64,000 bases of DNA from Candidatus Thorarchaeota archaeon (GCA_011364905.1 RDNZ01000007.1:32742-96741), one strand, 5' to 3'; shown: positions 25,633 to 35,243, counted from the stretch's first letter. Program-made: numbers and translations. Notes: generated by a model not told the origin, from the letters alone.

Positions 25633-26550
25633 TCAATCTTTCTTTGGTTTGAACCCAGTGAGTCTCAGGATATTATCTCGAAAGATAAGATCCACATCTT
25701 CTTGCGTATAATTAAATCGAGGTAACAATGACTGAACAGCATTATACTGCTCTTCCAATATGTTGTATCTAAATCCGCGTGGGAAGAATGAAGAATCTGT
25801 ACCAAAAACCACTCTGCAAGATGCTCCTGCTCTTAATGCATGTTCAAAGATTCTGGTAATAGTTAGTTCAGTATCCTGGTATTTCATCCACATGTTACTT
25901 CCACTTGTGTCCATAACCACATTGGGAATCTGATACATGAGCATCAACACTTCGCGGAAAAATCCCGCTCCAAAATGAGCAATCATAAAATTCAGCTCGG
26001 GAAAATCCTGAGCAGGTTTTTGGATATCGAGAGGATTTCCATATCTAAGATTCGCCTGGTCACCAATAGTTATACCGAAGTGGAGGATCACTAGTAGTTT
26101 CTGCTTCTTAGCTTCCTCATAGATGGGATATACTCGTTCATCATACATATGCATACTACCAGAACTAGGATACAACTTGATACCCTGAAAGCCATCCTTT
26201 CCTGCTCTTTTCACCAAGTCAGCAGCGTTCTCTTGAGCAGGATCAATATTCGCATAGCCCATAAATCGACCGGGAAATCGCTTCCGAGTTTCATTAAACT
26301 CATCCCAGACTTCCTCACCAATCATCATACCAATTGCAGTTATACCATATTTATCCAGTTCATCTATCCACATCTGACCAGCATCCCAACTCTCATCAGG
26401 GATCGTCAGTCCTGGCATGTCGGTCTGAAATGAGACCCTGTTTTGCATTCGCTCCATTGAGTGACCACTATTTAGCCATCTCTTAATTGTGTCATAAGTG
26501 AAGAAATGGGCATGGCTATCAATCACTTCAGTTCCAACTTTCGATATCAC
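25633..26550 (-). CDS. Amidohydrolase (TIM-barrel metal-dependent hydrolase)
   Basis: 305 residues of the amidohydrolase-2 family, which includes decarboxylases and lactonases. Seen: the first metal motif VIDSHAHFF at residues 9-17, GFQGIKLYPSSGSMHMYDE, the ILHFGIT strand with a metal histidine, FMIAHFGAGFFREV with the second histidine, and the late FGTDSSFFPRGF with the catalytic aspartate. Start is GTG 26550 after GGGGAC. Substrate unknown. It is the last gene before the Topo VI operon, convergent with the zinc-ribbon/TPR gene. Confidence 0.85.
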   Translation of the reverse strand: MISKVGTEVIDSHAHFFTYDTIKRWLNSGHSMERMQNRVSFQTDMPGLTIPDESWDAGQMWIDELDKYGITAIGMMIGEEVWDEFNETRKRFPGRFMGYANIDPAQENAADLVKRAGKDGFQGIKLYPSSGSMHMYDERVYPIYEEAKKQKLLVILHFGITIGDQANLRYGNPLDIQKPAQDFPELNFMIAHFGAGFFREVLMLMYQIPNVVMDTSGSNMWMKYQDTELTITRIFEHALRAGASCRVVFGTDSSFFPRGFRYNILEEQYNAVQSLLPRFNYTQEDVDLIFRDNILRLTGFKPKKD

Positions 26551-26636
26551 AGCAAAAGTCCCCTAAGTTTACAATAGTTATTGATACTGCCCCTTAGAGG
26601 TAATAAGGGCTCACTTGTAGGACAAGAGTGACATAA

Positions 26637-28877
26637 CTAGATCCAATCGCCAGTTTCGAGCTTTCGCGGGAGATATTCGTCTGTTAGATACTCAAAGCTG
26701 TGACTAGCAAATGCTTGGATCTCAGCTTTCTCTTTCAGTTTCAGCATCAACTCTAAGTCATTCACCCAAGGCTTGTTACGCTTTACAAATGGTTCCTTTA
26801 ACATGTCTTTTACTCGCTTGATGTCATTGGGCTGCATTGGGATTCGAACAGCTTTTGGAATCTTGTATTCATCCAGGTCACGACTTAATACTCCTAAGAG
26901 TTTCAATTCTGGTGTAGCGATGAAGGGCGACTCATAACTAAGCCTCTTACTGCCTCGAAGGAACACAGAGTATATGTAGTGTCCATATGGGTCGGAATCA
27001 ACAAGCGCAAATGCAGGAATCTCCAACTCTTTGACCAGCATCTTTAGGAAGGCTCTTGTAGCAATGTCTCCCGAGCCTTTCCCGGTTATTACGATGCAAG
27101 GTTGCCGGTTCCAGTACTTTGCTTCTGCAAGTCGCATGACTGCAGCATCTTTCTCAGATAGAATAATGAACTCCGCATCACTCTCGACAATCTCAAGCTG
27201 GTCTAAGAAGGGAGTAACGGCCCACCCACCAGTTCCCATTTTGGTAAGGTCGATGAGGTCACCACCATCTCGAATTGTCACACGACCCATTGCTGAACCT
27301 CTGGCTGACGCAACAACATGAATGCTATCTCGTGTCGTTTGAATCATCGAAGCAACATCTTCAATGATCTTGTCACTGTACTTCTGCTCTCTAAAGAGAT
27401 TGACATCACTGTAGTAGACCTCTCTTTTGGTTGCGTGAAGGTGCAACTTCAGCAAGTTGAATACTATCTCCATGACACGAGCAGTTCTTGTTGCATCAAC
27501 AACAGATGCCAGTGAGTGATAGGGGCGAGAAATTGTACGCATTCCTAAGAGCAAAAGATCACGAACCTCATCCCAGACGATGTTGTCACCAGACCTACTC
27601 GGTATGTCGAAAGCTGGTCTGCCACTCATCATGGTTTCATTGAGAATATCTAATGCAGTGTCAACTATTCTCTCGGTTGTTTCATCCGCTGTTAGACTAA
27701 CAACTTCAACAGTTTCAAGAATTGGTTTTGCTTCCTCATCTGATTCATTTCTATCCTGAATTTTTTGTTCCGCATTCGCCCAGTTCTCTTTCAATTCGAT
27801 TGCCAAACTTTCGACAGCTTTTGGCACATGTAAACCTGAATCTTTTCTCACTGGTTTGGGTTTCTTCTTGGGTGGCCTTATAGGCATCTTCGTGGGTTTT
27901 CTTGCAGGAGGCGATTTCTTTTTTGGCTGAGCTCGCTTGCGCTCCTTTCTTTTTTGGGGCTTCTTTTCTGGTTCTTCTTCTTCTTTTGCTGGTTCTTCAA
28001 TAACCTGAGGGGTTTTTTCCTCAGGCAGAACCTTGGCTGAAACCACAGTTTCTGGCTCTCCGACTAACTCAGCTAATTCTTGTTCGCGAATCAATCCCTT
28101 TGCGGCTCTCACAAATGATGTTGCTTTTGCTGTACTCAAACCCCCCACTTTCTTTGCGACATTTTCAGGGGAAGCTCTCGCCAATCGAGCCACAGAATCA
28201 TAACCAGCCCGCTCTAATGAGAGGGCGAGTTTCGAACCCAAGCCGGGAACGTCGGTCAGAGATAGTTTTGGAGGTGAGATTGCCTCCTCCTCACCACTTA
28301 CCTGTGTTTCAAGTTCATCCACAGGCGTAGTGGCTTTTTCGTGTCTTTTGACCATCTCTTTTGCAGTATCTACTAGTTTCTTAGCTCCAGACAGACTGAG
28401 ACCTTCAACCTTCTTTGAAAGAGAAGCAGGCCGTGAACGTGAGATCTGTTCAACGGTTTCATACTTTGCATCAATCAGCCTCTCTTCCAGTTTAGATCCT
28501 ACACCAGGGAGCTGAGTCAGACTGAAGGAGCTTTCTGGAAGTGCAGGTTTTGCCTTTTTCTTTGCAGGGGACTCTTTCTTCTTTGAACCAGCCTTCTTTT
28601 TCTGAGTTTGTTTCTTATCAGCTGGCTTTTTCGATGGCTTTTTTGAACCAGCCTTCTTTTTCTGAGTTTGTTTCTTATCAGCTGGCTTTTTCGAAGTCTG
28701 TTTCTTCACAGCTGGTTTTTTCGATGGCTTCTTTTGACTCTTGGACTTAGTTGCTTTCTTAGAAGGGCTTTTGGAGCTCTTTCTTGCCGATTTCTTCTTC
28801 GTTTTTTGTTCTTCAACAACGTCACTAAGAGTTGCTTGAACCGTGTCCTGTTTGTCTTTCTTTTTCTTACGACTCAA
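26637..28877 (-). CDS. top6A: Topoisomerase VI subunit A with HhH domains and lysine-rich tails
   Basis: 746 residues, about twice the family length of 360-390. The catalytic part is residues about 400-746: winged-helix with TKREVYYSD holding the catalytic tyrosine (Y488 or Y489), and the Toprim domain with FALVDSDPYGHYIY (D-x-D), as in Spo11/TopVI A. The extra N-terminal 390 residues have four parts: an H1-histone-like lysine/proline/alanine tail (1-115) with a 20-residue tandem repeat; a helix-hairpin-helix (HhH) domain (LPGVGSKLEERL, about 123-170); a second HhH (VPGLGSKLALSL, about 210-262); and another basic stretch (about 305-345). The HhH repeats resemble the one in RadA. Subunit A cuts DNA in both strands. 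TTG start overlaps the top6B stop. Confidence 0.95.
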   Translation of the reverse strand: MSRKKKKDKQDTVQATLSDVVEEQKTKKKSARKSSKSPSKKATKSKSQKKPSKKPAVKKQTSKKPADKKQTQKKKAGSKKPSKKPADKKQTQKKKAGSKKKESPAKKKAKPALPESSFSLTQLPGVGSKLEERLIDAKYETVEQISRSRPASLSKKVEGLSLSGAKKLVDTAKEMVKRHEKATTPVDELETQVSGEEEAISPPKLSLTDVPGLGSKLALSLERAGYDSVARLARASPENVAKKVGGLSTAKATSFVRAAKGLIREQELAELVGEPETVVSAKVLPEEKTPQVIEEPAKEEEEPEKKPQKRKERKRAQPKKKSPPARKPTKMPIRPPKKKPKPVRKDSGLHVPKAVESLAIELKENWANAEQKIQDRNESDEEAKPILETVEVVSLTADETTERIVDTALDILNETMMSGRPAFDIPSRSGDNIVWDEVRDLLLLGMRTISRPYHSLASVVDATRTARVMEIVFNLLKLHLHATKREVYYSDVNLFREQKYSDKIIEDVASMIQTTRDSIHVVASARGSAMGRVTIRDGGDLIDLTKMGTGGWAVTPFLDQLEIVESDAEFIILSEKDAAVMRLAEAKYWNRQPCIVITGKGSGDIATRAFLKMLVKELEIPAFALVDSDPYGHYIYSVFLRGSKRLSYESPFIATPELKLLGVLSRDLDEYKIPKAVRIPMQPNDIKRVKDMLKEPFVKRNKPWVNDLELMLKLKEKAEIQAFASHSFEYLTDEYLPRKLETGDWI
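28583..28694. repeat. 60-bp tandem duplication in top6A tail
   Basis: The block 28583-28634 is repeated base for base at 28643-28694 (period 60). It encodes a 20-residue lysine-rich unit in the N-terminal tail of the Topo VI A protein. Confidence 0.9.
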
Positions 28878-30877
28878 TCAAGCTCACCTTCTTCGGAGGT
28901 ATCTTCCCCATTATCTAATGGAATGTCGGCGATAAGGTCAGTCCCGAGTGCATCAGTTTCAGTTTCCTCTTGGTCCTCAACTGTTTCAAACCCGGTTATC
29001 GAATCTCGTAGCTTACTCGCAATTGTTTCAGCATCAAAAAGAGGCTTCTTCTTACCATCATTGGCAATAGTCACCAAGCTCTGTGCAAACTGATCAGCAT
29101 ACATCGCAAGAATGCCTGCGCGCTTGGCCTTCCTTCGTGCTGTTTCACGCCTGGTAATGAATCGCCTGAATTTTCGTCCAGCATCCTCGAGGGCGAGTTT
29201 GATCTCTCTTAGAAGCACCTCGTCTTCTGCGAGGGCTTGTTTACTCTGCCCCTTAAACATGACATGCACATAGGCTCCTGCGACGTGAATAAACACCATT
29301 ACAGGTCCTCGCGGAATTCCATTATCAAAGGTCTGCAATTTGTAGTTCTTCCAGTTCACTAGTGCCGTAGCCTTCCAAGTGGCGCAGTCGCTATTGTCTC
29401 TGAGTTTTGGAACCCGATTCACAAATCGCCAAAGGACCATTGGCGCAGATGATGCAGATTTGATCTCACCGCCATAAGCAATACAAACCTCAATGGCAAA
29501 CGATAGACCTTTTCCTGAGGTGGGCTTTCGTGTCACTGCGGCTACAAAGTCTGGCTTGTATGCCATCTTAATTGTTTGTTCGAATATCTCTTCTCCAACT
29601 GGCACAACAGTATCAGTGGGAGGTGCTATATAGTCCTCGCTTGAAAAGGAGCGATAGAGTAGCTCAACTTCTGTCTTAGACAGAGAGTCTGTTGGTGTTG
29701 TCATTTTAAGATCATCAAGATGCCTTCTTCGAAGGTCTTTACTTGCATTGGCAATAATCGTCCTAGCTTTATTGGTACTTAGACGACAGAACGCTTTTGT
29801 CAGAAAACCTCGTAGATCCGATTCCTTGGTTTCCCTTAACAGATCTTGAAACTCACCAATCCTAATACTTGCGGGGTGAGGTTGAGCATACTTGGGTTCT
29901 TCTGGGAATGTATTCACCCTACGTGGATGAATGTGAACCAAACCGTAGGGATCAATAAAGATGATTGTCACATGAGAGTTTAGTAGTGATGCCATCTCTG
30001 CATATACATCAGCATAACCTCGTCGATATTGGATATTCAGATAGTATAATCTGATGTAGGTTCCGTGATTGAAAGGAAGGTCCATGTCTATTGGTCCACC
30101 AACATGTTCCTTGGTGTTTGCAGTGGTCGTGTAGAAGTTGGTTACTGTAGCCATATCAGTATTGAATCGTTTTGATATTGTAAAAATGGGCTTTCCAGTA
30201 GTGTTTTGTGCATCACTGAATGCTGATGGAGCACCAAATCCTTGGCTGCCTCTCGTTTGCCTCAGTTTCTCAGACTTACTTGATGCTAGATAGATTCCAA
30301 ATTTCTCCAAGTCATTTGGAACCATCCCTACGCCAGTATCGAAACAGGTGAACTCGTATACCTTGAAGCCTTCTTCGTCATCAATGGGAACAAGGTCAGG
30401 CATCTGAACTTCTTTTAGCTCCATGACCACTAGAGGTTCTCGTTTAGATATGAGAGTGCGCAAAGGCACCACGAACTTTCGAAACTCAGTAATTCGTTCA
30501 TCGATGGTTTCCTTGCGTCTCGCAGGTATCTCTACTTCCTTGCCAGCTCGCACATCTCGTTCAAGCTGCTTGCTGAGTGCAATAGAATCAATTTGCCCTT
30601 CTTCTAGTTTAGCTCGAACCTCAGCAATAACAGCAGGATCTAGCTGATCTTGAAGACGAGGGTGTCGCTTTGCTTTCCACCACCAACTCTCAAGAGCATC
30701 AATGGCATTGTCCAAGAACTCGATTGCGTACTGTGTATGTTTGTTAAGTCCTGTTTCAAAACCGACAAGCTGGGTACGTTTTCTCATGAATTTTGCAATT
30801 GTACCTTGCTTGATGTCTCCTGACTCGGCCTTGATTACCGTAGGAGCTGGATTTGAATTGGATTTTTTCCCGGACAA
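28874..30877 (-). CDS. top6B: Topoisomerase VI subunit B
   Basis: 667-residue GHKL ATPase subunit of Topo VI, which clamps a second DNA segment and drives strand passage, removing supercoils. Seen: N-box EFLDNAIDALE, FDTGVGM (G1 box), RGSQGFGAPSAFSDAQNTTGKP (glycine-rich lid), followed by a transducer-like region with the conserved lysine segment. It is long for the family (530-620), with an acidic C-terminal tail. TTG 30877 start follows GAGTGAATTACA. The stop overlaps the top6A start (TTGA), so the two subunits are translationally coupled. Confidence 0.95.
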   Translation of the reverse strand: MSGKKSNSNPAPTVIKAESGDIKQGTIAKFMRKRTQLVGFETGLNKHTQYAIEFLDNAIDALESWWWKAKRHPRLQDQLDPAVIAEVRAKLEEGQIDSIALSKQLERDVRAGKEVEIPARRKETIDERITEFRKFVVPLRTLISKREPLVVMELKEVQMPDLVPIDDEEGFKVYEFTCFDTGVGMVPNDLEKFGIYLASSKSEKLRQTRGSQGFGAPSAFSDAQNTTGKPIFTISKRFNTDMATVTNFYTTTANTKEHVGGPIDMDLPFNHGTYIRLYYLNIQYRRGYADVYAEMASLLNSHVTIIFIDPYGLVHIHPRRVNTFPEEPKYAQPHPASIRIGEFQDLLRETKESDLRGFLTKAFCRLSTNKARTIIANASKDLRRRHLDDLKMTTPTDSLSKTEVELLYRSFSSEDYIAPPTDTVVPVGEEIFEQTIKMAYKPDFVAAVTRKPTSGKGLSFAIEVCIAYGGEIKSASSAPMVLWRFVNRVPKLRDNSDCATWKATALVNWKNYKLQTFDNGIPRGPVMVFIHVAGAYVHVMFKGQSKQALAEDEVLLREIKLALEDAGRKFRRFITRRETARRKAKRAGILAMYADQFAQSLVTIANDGKKKPLFDAETIASKLRDSITGFETVEDQEETETDALGTDLIADIPLDNGEDTSEEGELD

Positions 30878-31190
30878 TGTAATTCACTCCGAACTATGGA
30901 AATGTTGCTACATTTTATCAATGAGCAATCGGACAGGTTTACCTACGAAACGGTCTTCTGCCTTGTCTAATCGGATTTCTTTTACTATATATTAATGATT
31001 TCTGTCACTAATACCTTCAAAATGCCTCTTTCTATGATTTTGTGCACTTAGAACGCTTTTGAAGTCATATAATCGGAGAAATATCTCACTCGTAGGGCAA
31101 ACTAGAACTCACATTCCCGTTTTTACAGATTAACGGAGACCAATGGACAACCTTTTCCGGAGGAATAGCACCTCAGTCTAGAGCAAGAAA
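30878..31190. other. Divergent intergenic region of top6B and cofE
   Basis: 313 bases without a gene. It holds a TATATATTA element at 30986-30994 that can serve top6B (leader of about 85 bases) and a CATATAATC element at 31066-31074, a possible TATA box for the cofE direction. Nothing else is seen. Confidence 0.45.
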
Positions 31191-31946
31191 ATGAGTCCCA
31201 AACCAGTCAATGCAATAGCAATACACTCGATTCCTGATGTCAATCCGGAGGATAATATTCCGGAGATGATACTTGACGCAGTTCGAGAAACGGGACTTGA
31301 ATTAATGGATCGAGATGTCCTGGTCATTGCTTCTAAAATTGTTTCCAAATCAGAAGATAGGATCGTTCACGCATCAGCGATCGAAGTTTCAAAGCAGGCA
31401 GAGAAGATTGCTGAAAAGAACAACTTCGACCCAATTCATGTTGAAATCGCGCTCCGCGAAGCAAATGAGGTCATAAACAGTGATGGTGTGTTAATTACAG
31501 AAACCCATTTCGGACTAGTCTGCAACTTCAGTGGTGTAGATAAGTCCAATGCTCCAGAAGGAGCATACATTCTCCTTCCGGAAAACCCGGATAGGTCTGC
31601 TGAGAGAATCCTCTCAATACTCTCTGAAAAAACAGGATTACAACTAGCTGTTATAATATCGGATACTCAAGGGAGACCCTGGAGAAAAGGTTCGGTTAAT
31701 ATAGCCATAGGATGCGCAGGTATCAATGCCTACAAGCATAACAAAGGAAGGAGGGACTTGTATGGTAGGATTCTGCAACGCTCTAGTGTTTGCCAAATTG
31801 ACGAAATCGCATCACTCGCAGAGCCGCTCATGGGACAAGCTGGAGAGAGAACACCTGTAGTCGTTGTTAGAGGTTACGAATACTCTAAGGGAAACGAAAA
31901 AGCTACAGACATAAATCGACCTAAGAGCGAGGATCTTTTCAGATAG
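31191..31946 (+). CDS. cofE: Coenzyme F420:L-glutamate ligase
   Basis: 251 residues of CofE, the GTP-dependent enzyme that adds glutamates to F420-0. Seen: LMDRDVLVIASKIVSKSED, ETHFGLVCNFSGVDKSNAP, AVIISDTQGRPWRKGSVNIAIGCAG and a PLMGQAGERTPVVVVRGYEY end, all typical. It shows that the organism makes or salvages coenzyme F420, common in archaea. No other cof genes are nearby. A transcript may begin at a TATA element near 31066. Confidence 0.94.
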   Translation: MSPKPVNAIAIHSIPDVNPEDNIPEMILDAVRETGLELMDRDVLVIASKIVSKSEDRIVHASAIEVSKQAEKIAEKNNFDPIHVEIALREANEVINSDGVLITETHFGLVCNFSGVDKSNAPEGAYILLPENPDRSAERILSILSEKTGLQLAVIISDTQGRPWRKGSVNIAIGCAGINAYKHNKGRRDLYGRILQRSSVCQIDEIASLAEPLMGQAGERTPVVVVRGYEYSKGNEKATDINRPKSEDLFR

Positions 31947-31961
31947 TACAATGGGATAACA

Positions 31962-31985
31962 GAAGGGCCCTAATATGAGCCCTTC
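31962..31985. terminator. Hairpin after cofE
   Basis: GAAGGGC (31962-31968) pairs with GCCCTTC (31979-31985), loop of ten bases, between convergent cofE and the zinc-ribbon gene. Confidence 0.45.
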
Positions 31986-31996
31986 GATAGCATTAA

Positions 31997-32743
31997 CTAG
32001 TTAAGCTTCTGTCCGCATTTATTGCAGAATCTAGCACCTTGAGGATAGGGAGTTCCACAATTACCGCAAAAGCCTGCTTGACCACCAGGAACACCAGCCC
32101 CAGCTTGAGCTCCACTGGAGCCCTGAGCAGGACTTCCGCCTTCAATAACTCCACCGCAATTGGGACATGTAGGTACATTTCCAGCATTCGTTCCGCAATA
32201 TGGACACTTGCCTTGACTCTGCGCGGAGCTGACATTAGCGAGGATTGAGGGAATGACCTTCTTTTGCTTAAAGCGAAATTCCATTGTTCCTCCGGATTTC
32301 AGCTCGACAATGAGACGATCTCCGCTCTGAGTAGCATTGCTGATTGCTAGAAGAGGCAGAGCAATGCTTTCCGTATTCCCGTGCTGATCTTTGTTATAGT
32401 ACGAGTCAGCGGTCCAGGACGAAATAGCGGTTCCGACAGCTGCATAAGTGATTCCTCTTGCAAGGGAACGAGTAACTGCTCGACCGACACCACCCATCTG
32501 TCGTCCAGCACCCTCAAGAAGTGCAGCTCCAGCTACCGCACCGGCAAGCGCGCCCCATTTTTTCAGCCCACTCCTCTTTGATGGTTTCTTGTACCACACA
32601 ATACGAATATCGGTAAGCTCGAGTGAGCCATCTTCTCCGTCAAACTTTACATCCTTCTCACGGACCATTTTCCGCTCATAGTTCATGGTATCTAGTCCTG
32701 AGCCTGAATAAGATACGGTTAAAAACTGTGGTCTATCTGACAA
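31997..32743 (-). CDS. Zinc-ribbon protein with hydrophobic segment
   Basis: 248 residues from TTG 32743, or 229 from ATG 32686. A CTTATAATT box at 32745-32753 sits so close that the shorter start is likely. The N-terminal half is strand-rich (VSYSGSGLDTMNYERKMV; LELTDIRIVWYKK) and recalls a PH/GRAM-like lipid-binding fold, then a glycine/alanine-rich hydrophobic stretch (WGALAGAVAGAALLEGAG), then three to four CxxC zinc ribbons (CPYCGTNAGNVPTCPNCGG; CGNCGTPYPQGARFCNKCG) with a glycine-rich linker. Such proteins are frequent in Asgard archaea. Function unknown. Confidence 0.65.
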   Translation of the reverse strand: MSDRPQFLTVSYSGSGLDTMNYERKMVREKDVKFDGEDGSLELTDIRIVWYKKPSKRSGLKKWGALAGAVAGAALLEGAGRQMGGVGRAVTRSLARGITYAAVGTAISSWTADSYYNKDQHGNTESIALPLLAISNATQSGDRLIVELKSGGTMEFRFKQKKVIPSILANVSSAQSQGKCPYCGTNAGNVPTCPNCGGVIEGGSPAQGSSGAQAGAGVPGGQAGFCGNCGTPYPQGARFCNKCGQKLN

Positions 32744-32812
32744 TTATAAGCACCAATGCCCAATTCACAACATTGAGTATTAACTTTTTGTTGGGCGATA
32801 AAATAATGGAAT

Positions 32813-32832
32813 GGCTGCTGTCGTAAGCAGCC
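32813..32832. terminator. Hairpin downstream of MFS gene
   Basis: GGCTGCT (32813-32819) pairs with AGCAGCC (32826-32832), loop GTCGTA, just beyond the stop of the MFS transporter on the minus strand. Confidence 0.45.
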
Positions 32833-32843
32833 TCCATACAATT

Positions 32844-34409
32844 CTAATCATCCAGATGGATACGCTCGGCAATCTCATCTGTCCCTCCAGACTCGATTTC
32901 ATCGAGGAGTTCTTCATCGATTAACTCAATTCCAGTGGTTTCGATTGTCTCGATTGGTTCTGGGGGAACAACAACATCACCGTTTGCCCAGGTTTCTCCT
33001 TCAATCTCTGGAGGTTCATGTCGAAAGCCCTGAACAATAAGGAGGACCCCAATCAGGGATGTGACACCGCAAGCTGCGAGAGTTAGTGGGAATCCGATGA
33101 TTGTGATTAGCCATCCAAATAGGGCAATCTGTGGAATTGCGAATATAGTGGCAATTGTGGGAAACAGAGAGTACATTGAGTTGCGAATCCTGTTTGGTAT
33201 GACATCAATCAAGACTCTCTGAGTCAGAACCTCTGCGAACCCTCCAAAGAAACTAGTTGATACAAAAGTTGTGAATATCAGCACTATTGGTAGAATGTTC
33301 TCCACAGGAAGACTCAGGAGTTGAATGTTGGTGAGAGGCCAGTACAGAATCAGTGTATCGGTACTGGTTGCAGCTGGTGGGAAGATAAGCATGATTGCAG
33401 CAAAGACCCAGAAGAAGATGAAACCGCATGTCTGCATTAAACGGAATCGTGGTATCCAGGTTTTTGGTTCGAATTTACGAGACCAGATACCTGATCGCTC
33501 CTGCGAAAAAATGCCAGGGATGAATAGCAGTGTTCTGAAACTCGCGACTCCTACATCTGTTATCAGATAGAGGTAATACATTGGAAATAGAATGAGATTA
33601 CCCCAGACCATTATACTACTTACAGCTATCATGCTGCCAATGCCAATGTAGCGGACAAAGGAATTCCTAAAGAGATAGCTTACACCACCCTTTAGTATTG
33701 AGAAGTACTCGCCCATGTCAGGACGCCCACCTTCCTGAGCTCTCTGTTCCTCGACCTCAGGGAAATCACGTACTAGTCTGAACGTAATCATGGCGAAGAA
33801 AAAGGCGAGAATACCTTGGAATTGGAAGACCCAGGCTCTTGAGAAGACAACTGCAAGAATGCTTCCAGGAATCAAAGCAGCTGTTGCCACGACCTGCATG
33901 ATCATACCCATTCGGCCCCAGAAGACACCGTACTGTTTCCGGTCTGTGTCTCCAGGCATAGCAACTCTGTAGTTGTTGTCAAACCATGCACCCCAGGCCC
34001 CACTGGACTGGGATTGAGCAAATCCCTGCAGTCCGTAGATTAGAACAAGGTAGAGGTACGGTGTATCAACGGTCACAAACGAGAGCAAGAGAAAAGCCAC
34101 ACCAAAGGAGAGGTTTGAGGAGGCTATAATGTATCGTTGACCAATCCAATCACCAATTGCGCCGGTTGGATAGTCGAGAGATATTTGCACAACCATCTCG
34201 ATAACCACCAGAGTTCCAACCAGTCCCATGCCCTGAAGATACATTCCAGGGCCACCGCCCAGTGCCTCAGCGACGAAGATCACATAGAATGTACTGCTCA
34301 AGACAAACGTGATGTTTGCTAGTGGTCCAAGTATGGCCATGATTTTTGCCAGTCGTAGAACTTTCTCAGTGGCATCTGGCAAGCCGAGGAAGGATTTCAT
34401 TCGACTCAT
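32844..34409 (-). CDS. MFS transporter
   Basis: 521 residues with about twelve membrane helices, a major facilitator pattern: a first six-helix half (helices around residues 25-240), a short cytosolic loop, and a second half. A motif-A-like loop, DYPTGAIGDWIGQRY, lies after the second helix. The C-terminal 60 residues are acidic and soluble. The substrate cannot be told. The upstream 1.1 kb lacks genes, so its leader or promoter is unusual. Confidence 0.85.
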   Translation of the reverse strand: MSRMKSFLGLPDATEKVLRLAKIMAILGPLANITFVLSSTFYVIFVAEALGGGPGMYLQGMGLVGTLVVIEMVVQISLDYPTGAIGDWIGQRYIIASSNLSFGVAFLLLSFVTVDTPYLYLVLIYGLQGFAQSQSSGAWGAWFDNNYRVAMPGDTDRKQYGVFWGRMGMIMQVVATAALIPGSILAVVFSRAWVFQFQGILAFFFAMITFRLVRDFPEVEEQRAQEGGRPDMGEYFSILKGGVSYLFRNSFVRYIGIGSMIAVSSIMVWGNLILFPMYYLYLITDVGVASFRTLLFIPGIFSQERSGIWSRKFEPKTWIPRFRLMQTCGFIFFWVFAAIMLIFPPAATSTDTLILYWPLTNIQLLSLPVENILPIVLIFTTFVSTSFFGGFAEVLTQRVLIDVIPNRIRNSMYSLFPTIATIFAIPQIALFGWLITIIGFPLTLAACGVTSLIGVLLIVQGFRHEPPEIEGETWANGDVVVPPEPIETIETTGIELIDEELLDEIESGGTDEIAERIHLDD

Positions 34410-34535
34410 AAGTTTTCAACACTCGGTTTTTAGTTGCGATCTCTACAAGAAACTGAAGTGCCCTAGGCATGTAGTTATTGCCATCATGCTTTGGGGTTGA
34501 GATTCGTGTTTCATGTTTTTCTGACTTCCTATAGT

Positions 34536-34596
34536 AGCAACGGTCCCCGGATCACACAAACGAGGACCGCTGCTGAATCTCCACATTGGGAGATTC
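34536..34596. other. Two abutting hairpins (candidate RNA element)
   Basis: First stem AGCA-A-CGGTCC (34536-34546) with GGACCG-C-TGCT (34564-34574). Second stem GAATCTCC (34575-34582) with GGAGATTC (34589-34596), loop ACATTG. There is no gap between stems, so they could stack. 130-190 bases upstream of the minus-strand MFS gene, so possibly a leader structure. Confidence 0.4.
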
Positions 34597-35108
34597 GGAG
34601 ATAGGAGATTTGTCCGATTCGACTCTGATGTGAAATTGCATTGCTCTAGTCGGCTATACTTAGACCAGTATTACACAATGCTCCAAATGACTGGACACAA
34701 ATCGTCTTGTCACCTTTGGTCAAGCAGGGCTTGTCCATTGACAGGATTCTCGGTAGTGTCATCGTCATCATCACGCTTTTTTTTCTTAACCCCACATGTT
34801 AAATAGTTTGTGGGCCACACCATTATTATTAAATGGTTTGATTATAAGCATTATTCTCGAAGCATTATTTTGTACTCCGCACTTAAATCCATCATTTTGT
34901 TGGTTTTTGGGACCAAAATTATAATGGTTGCACAGGGAGGCCATTGATTCTACCTCCTAAAGTACATGTCAGCGATAGCACGCGTCGATACAGTCTGCGA
35001 TCTGCTCTTTTTGGTCAAGCTTGTTACCTCCTATAGACATGGGCATGAATAATGGCACTTGTCTGAATGACTGCTTTCCTATCCAACGCAATTGGACAGT
35101 TGCTATTC

Positions 35109-35131
35109 GTTAGCGCCATGACATTTCACAA
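35109..35131. repeat. Direct repeat copy 1
   Basis: Plus strand begins GTTAGCGCCATGACATTTCA; 21 of 23 bases match the copy at 35364-35386. On the minus strand each copy contains a TCATGGC start-like core. Confidence 0.7.
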
Positions 35132-35153
35132 CTCTCTATAGGTTGGTCACAGG

Positions 35154-35243
35154 ATATGCTGTTTCTGAGACTAACTGACCAGTTCTGTGACCACACTGTG
35201 GCCAGAACTCAGCCACACTAGGATCTGCAGAGATCCAGCATAT
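35154..35243. ncRNA. Candidate three-way-junction RNA
   Basis: ATATGCT (35154-35160) pairs with AGCATAT (35237-35243) and encloses two stems: AGTTCTG/CAGAACT (35181-35187 with 35203-35209), itself closed by CCAC/GTGG, and GGATCT/AGATCC (35221-35226 with 35231-35236). The order resembles a cloverleaf without the full tRNA form. Strand is unknown; a minus-strand 45-codon frame (35136-35273) overlaps it. Confidence 0.3.

Noticed and set aside
26637..28877. Topo VI A extension as a wrongly joined gene
   Set aside because: The frame is continuous and the start overlaps the top6B stop, so the long N-terminus is part of the gene.
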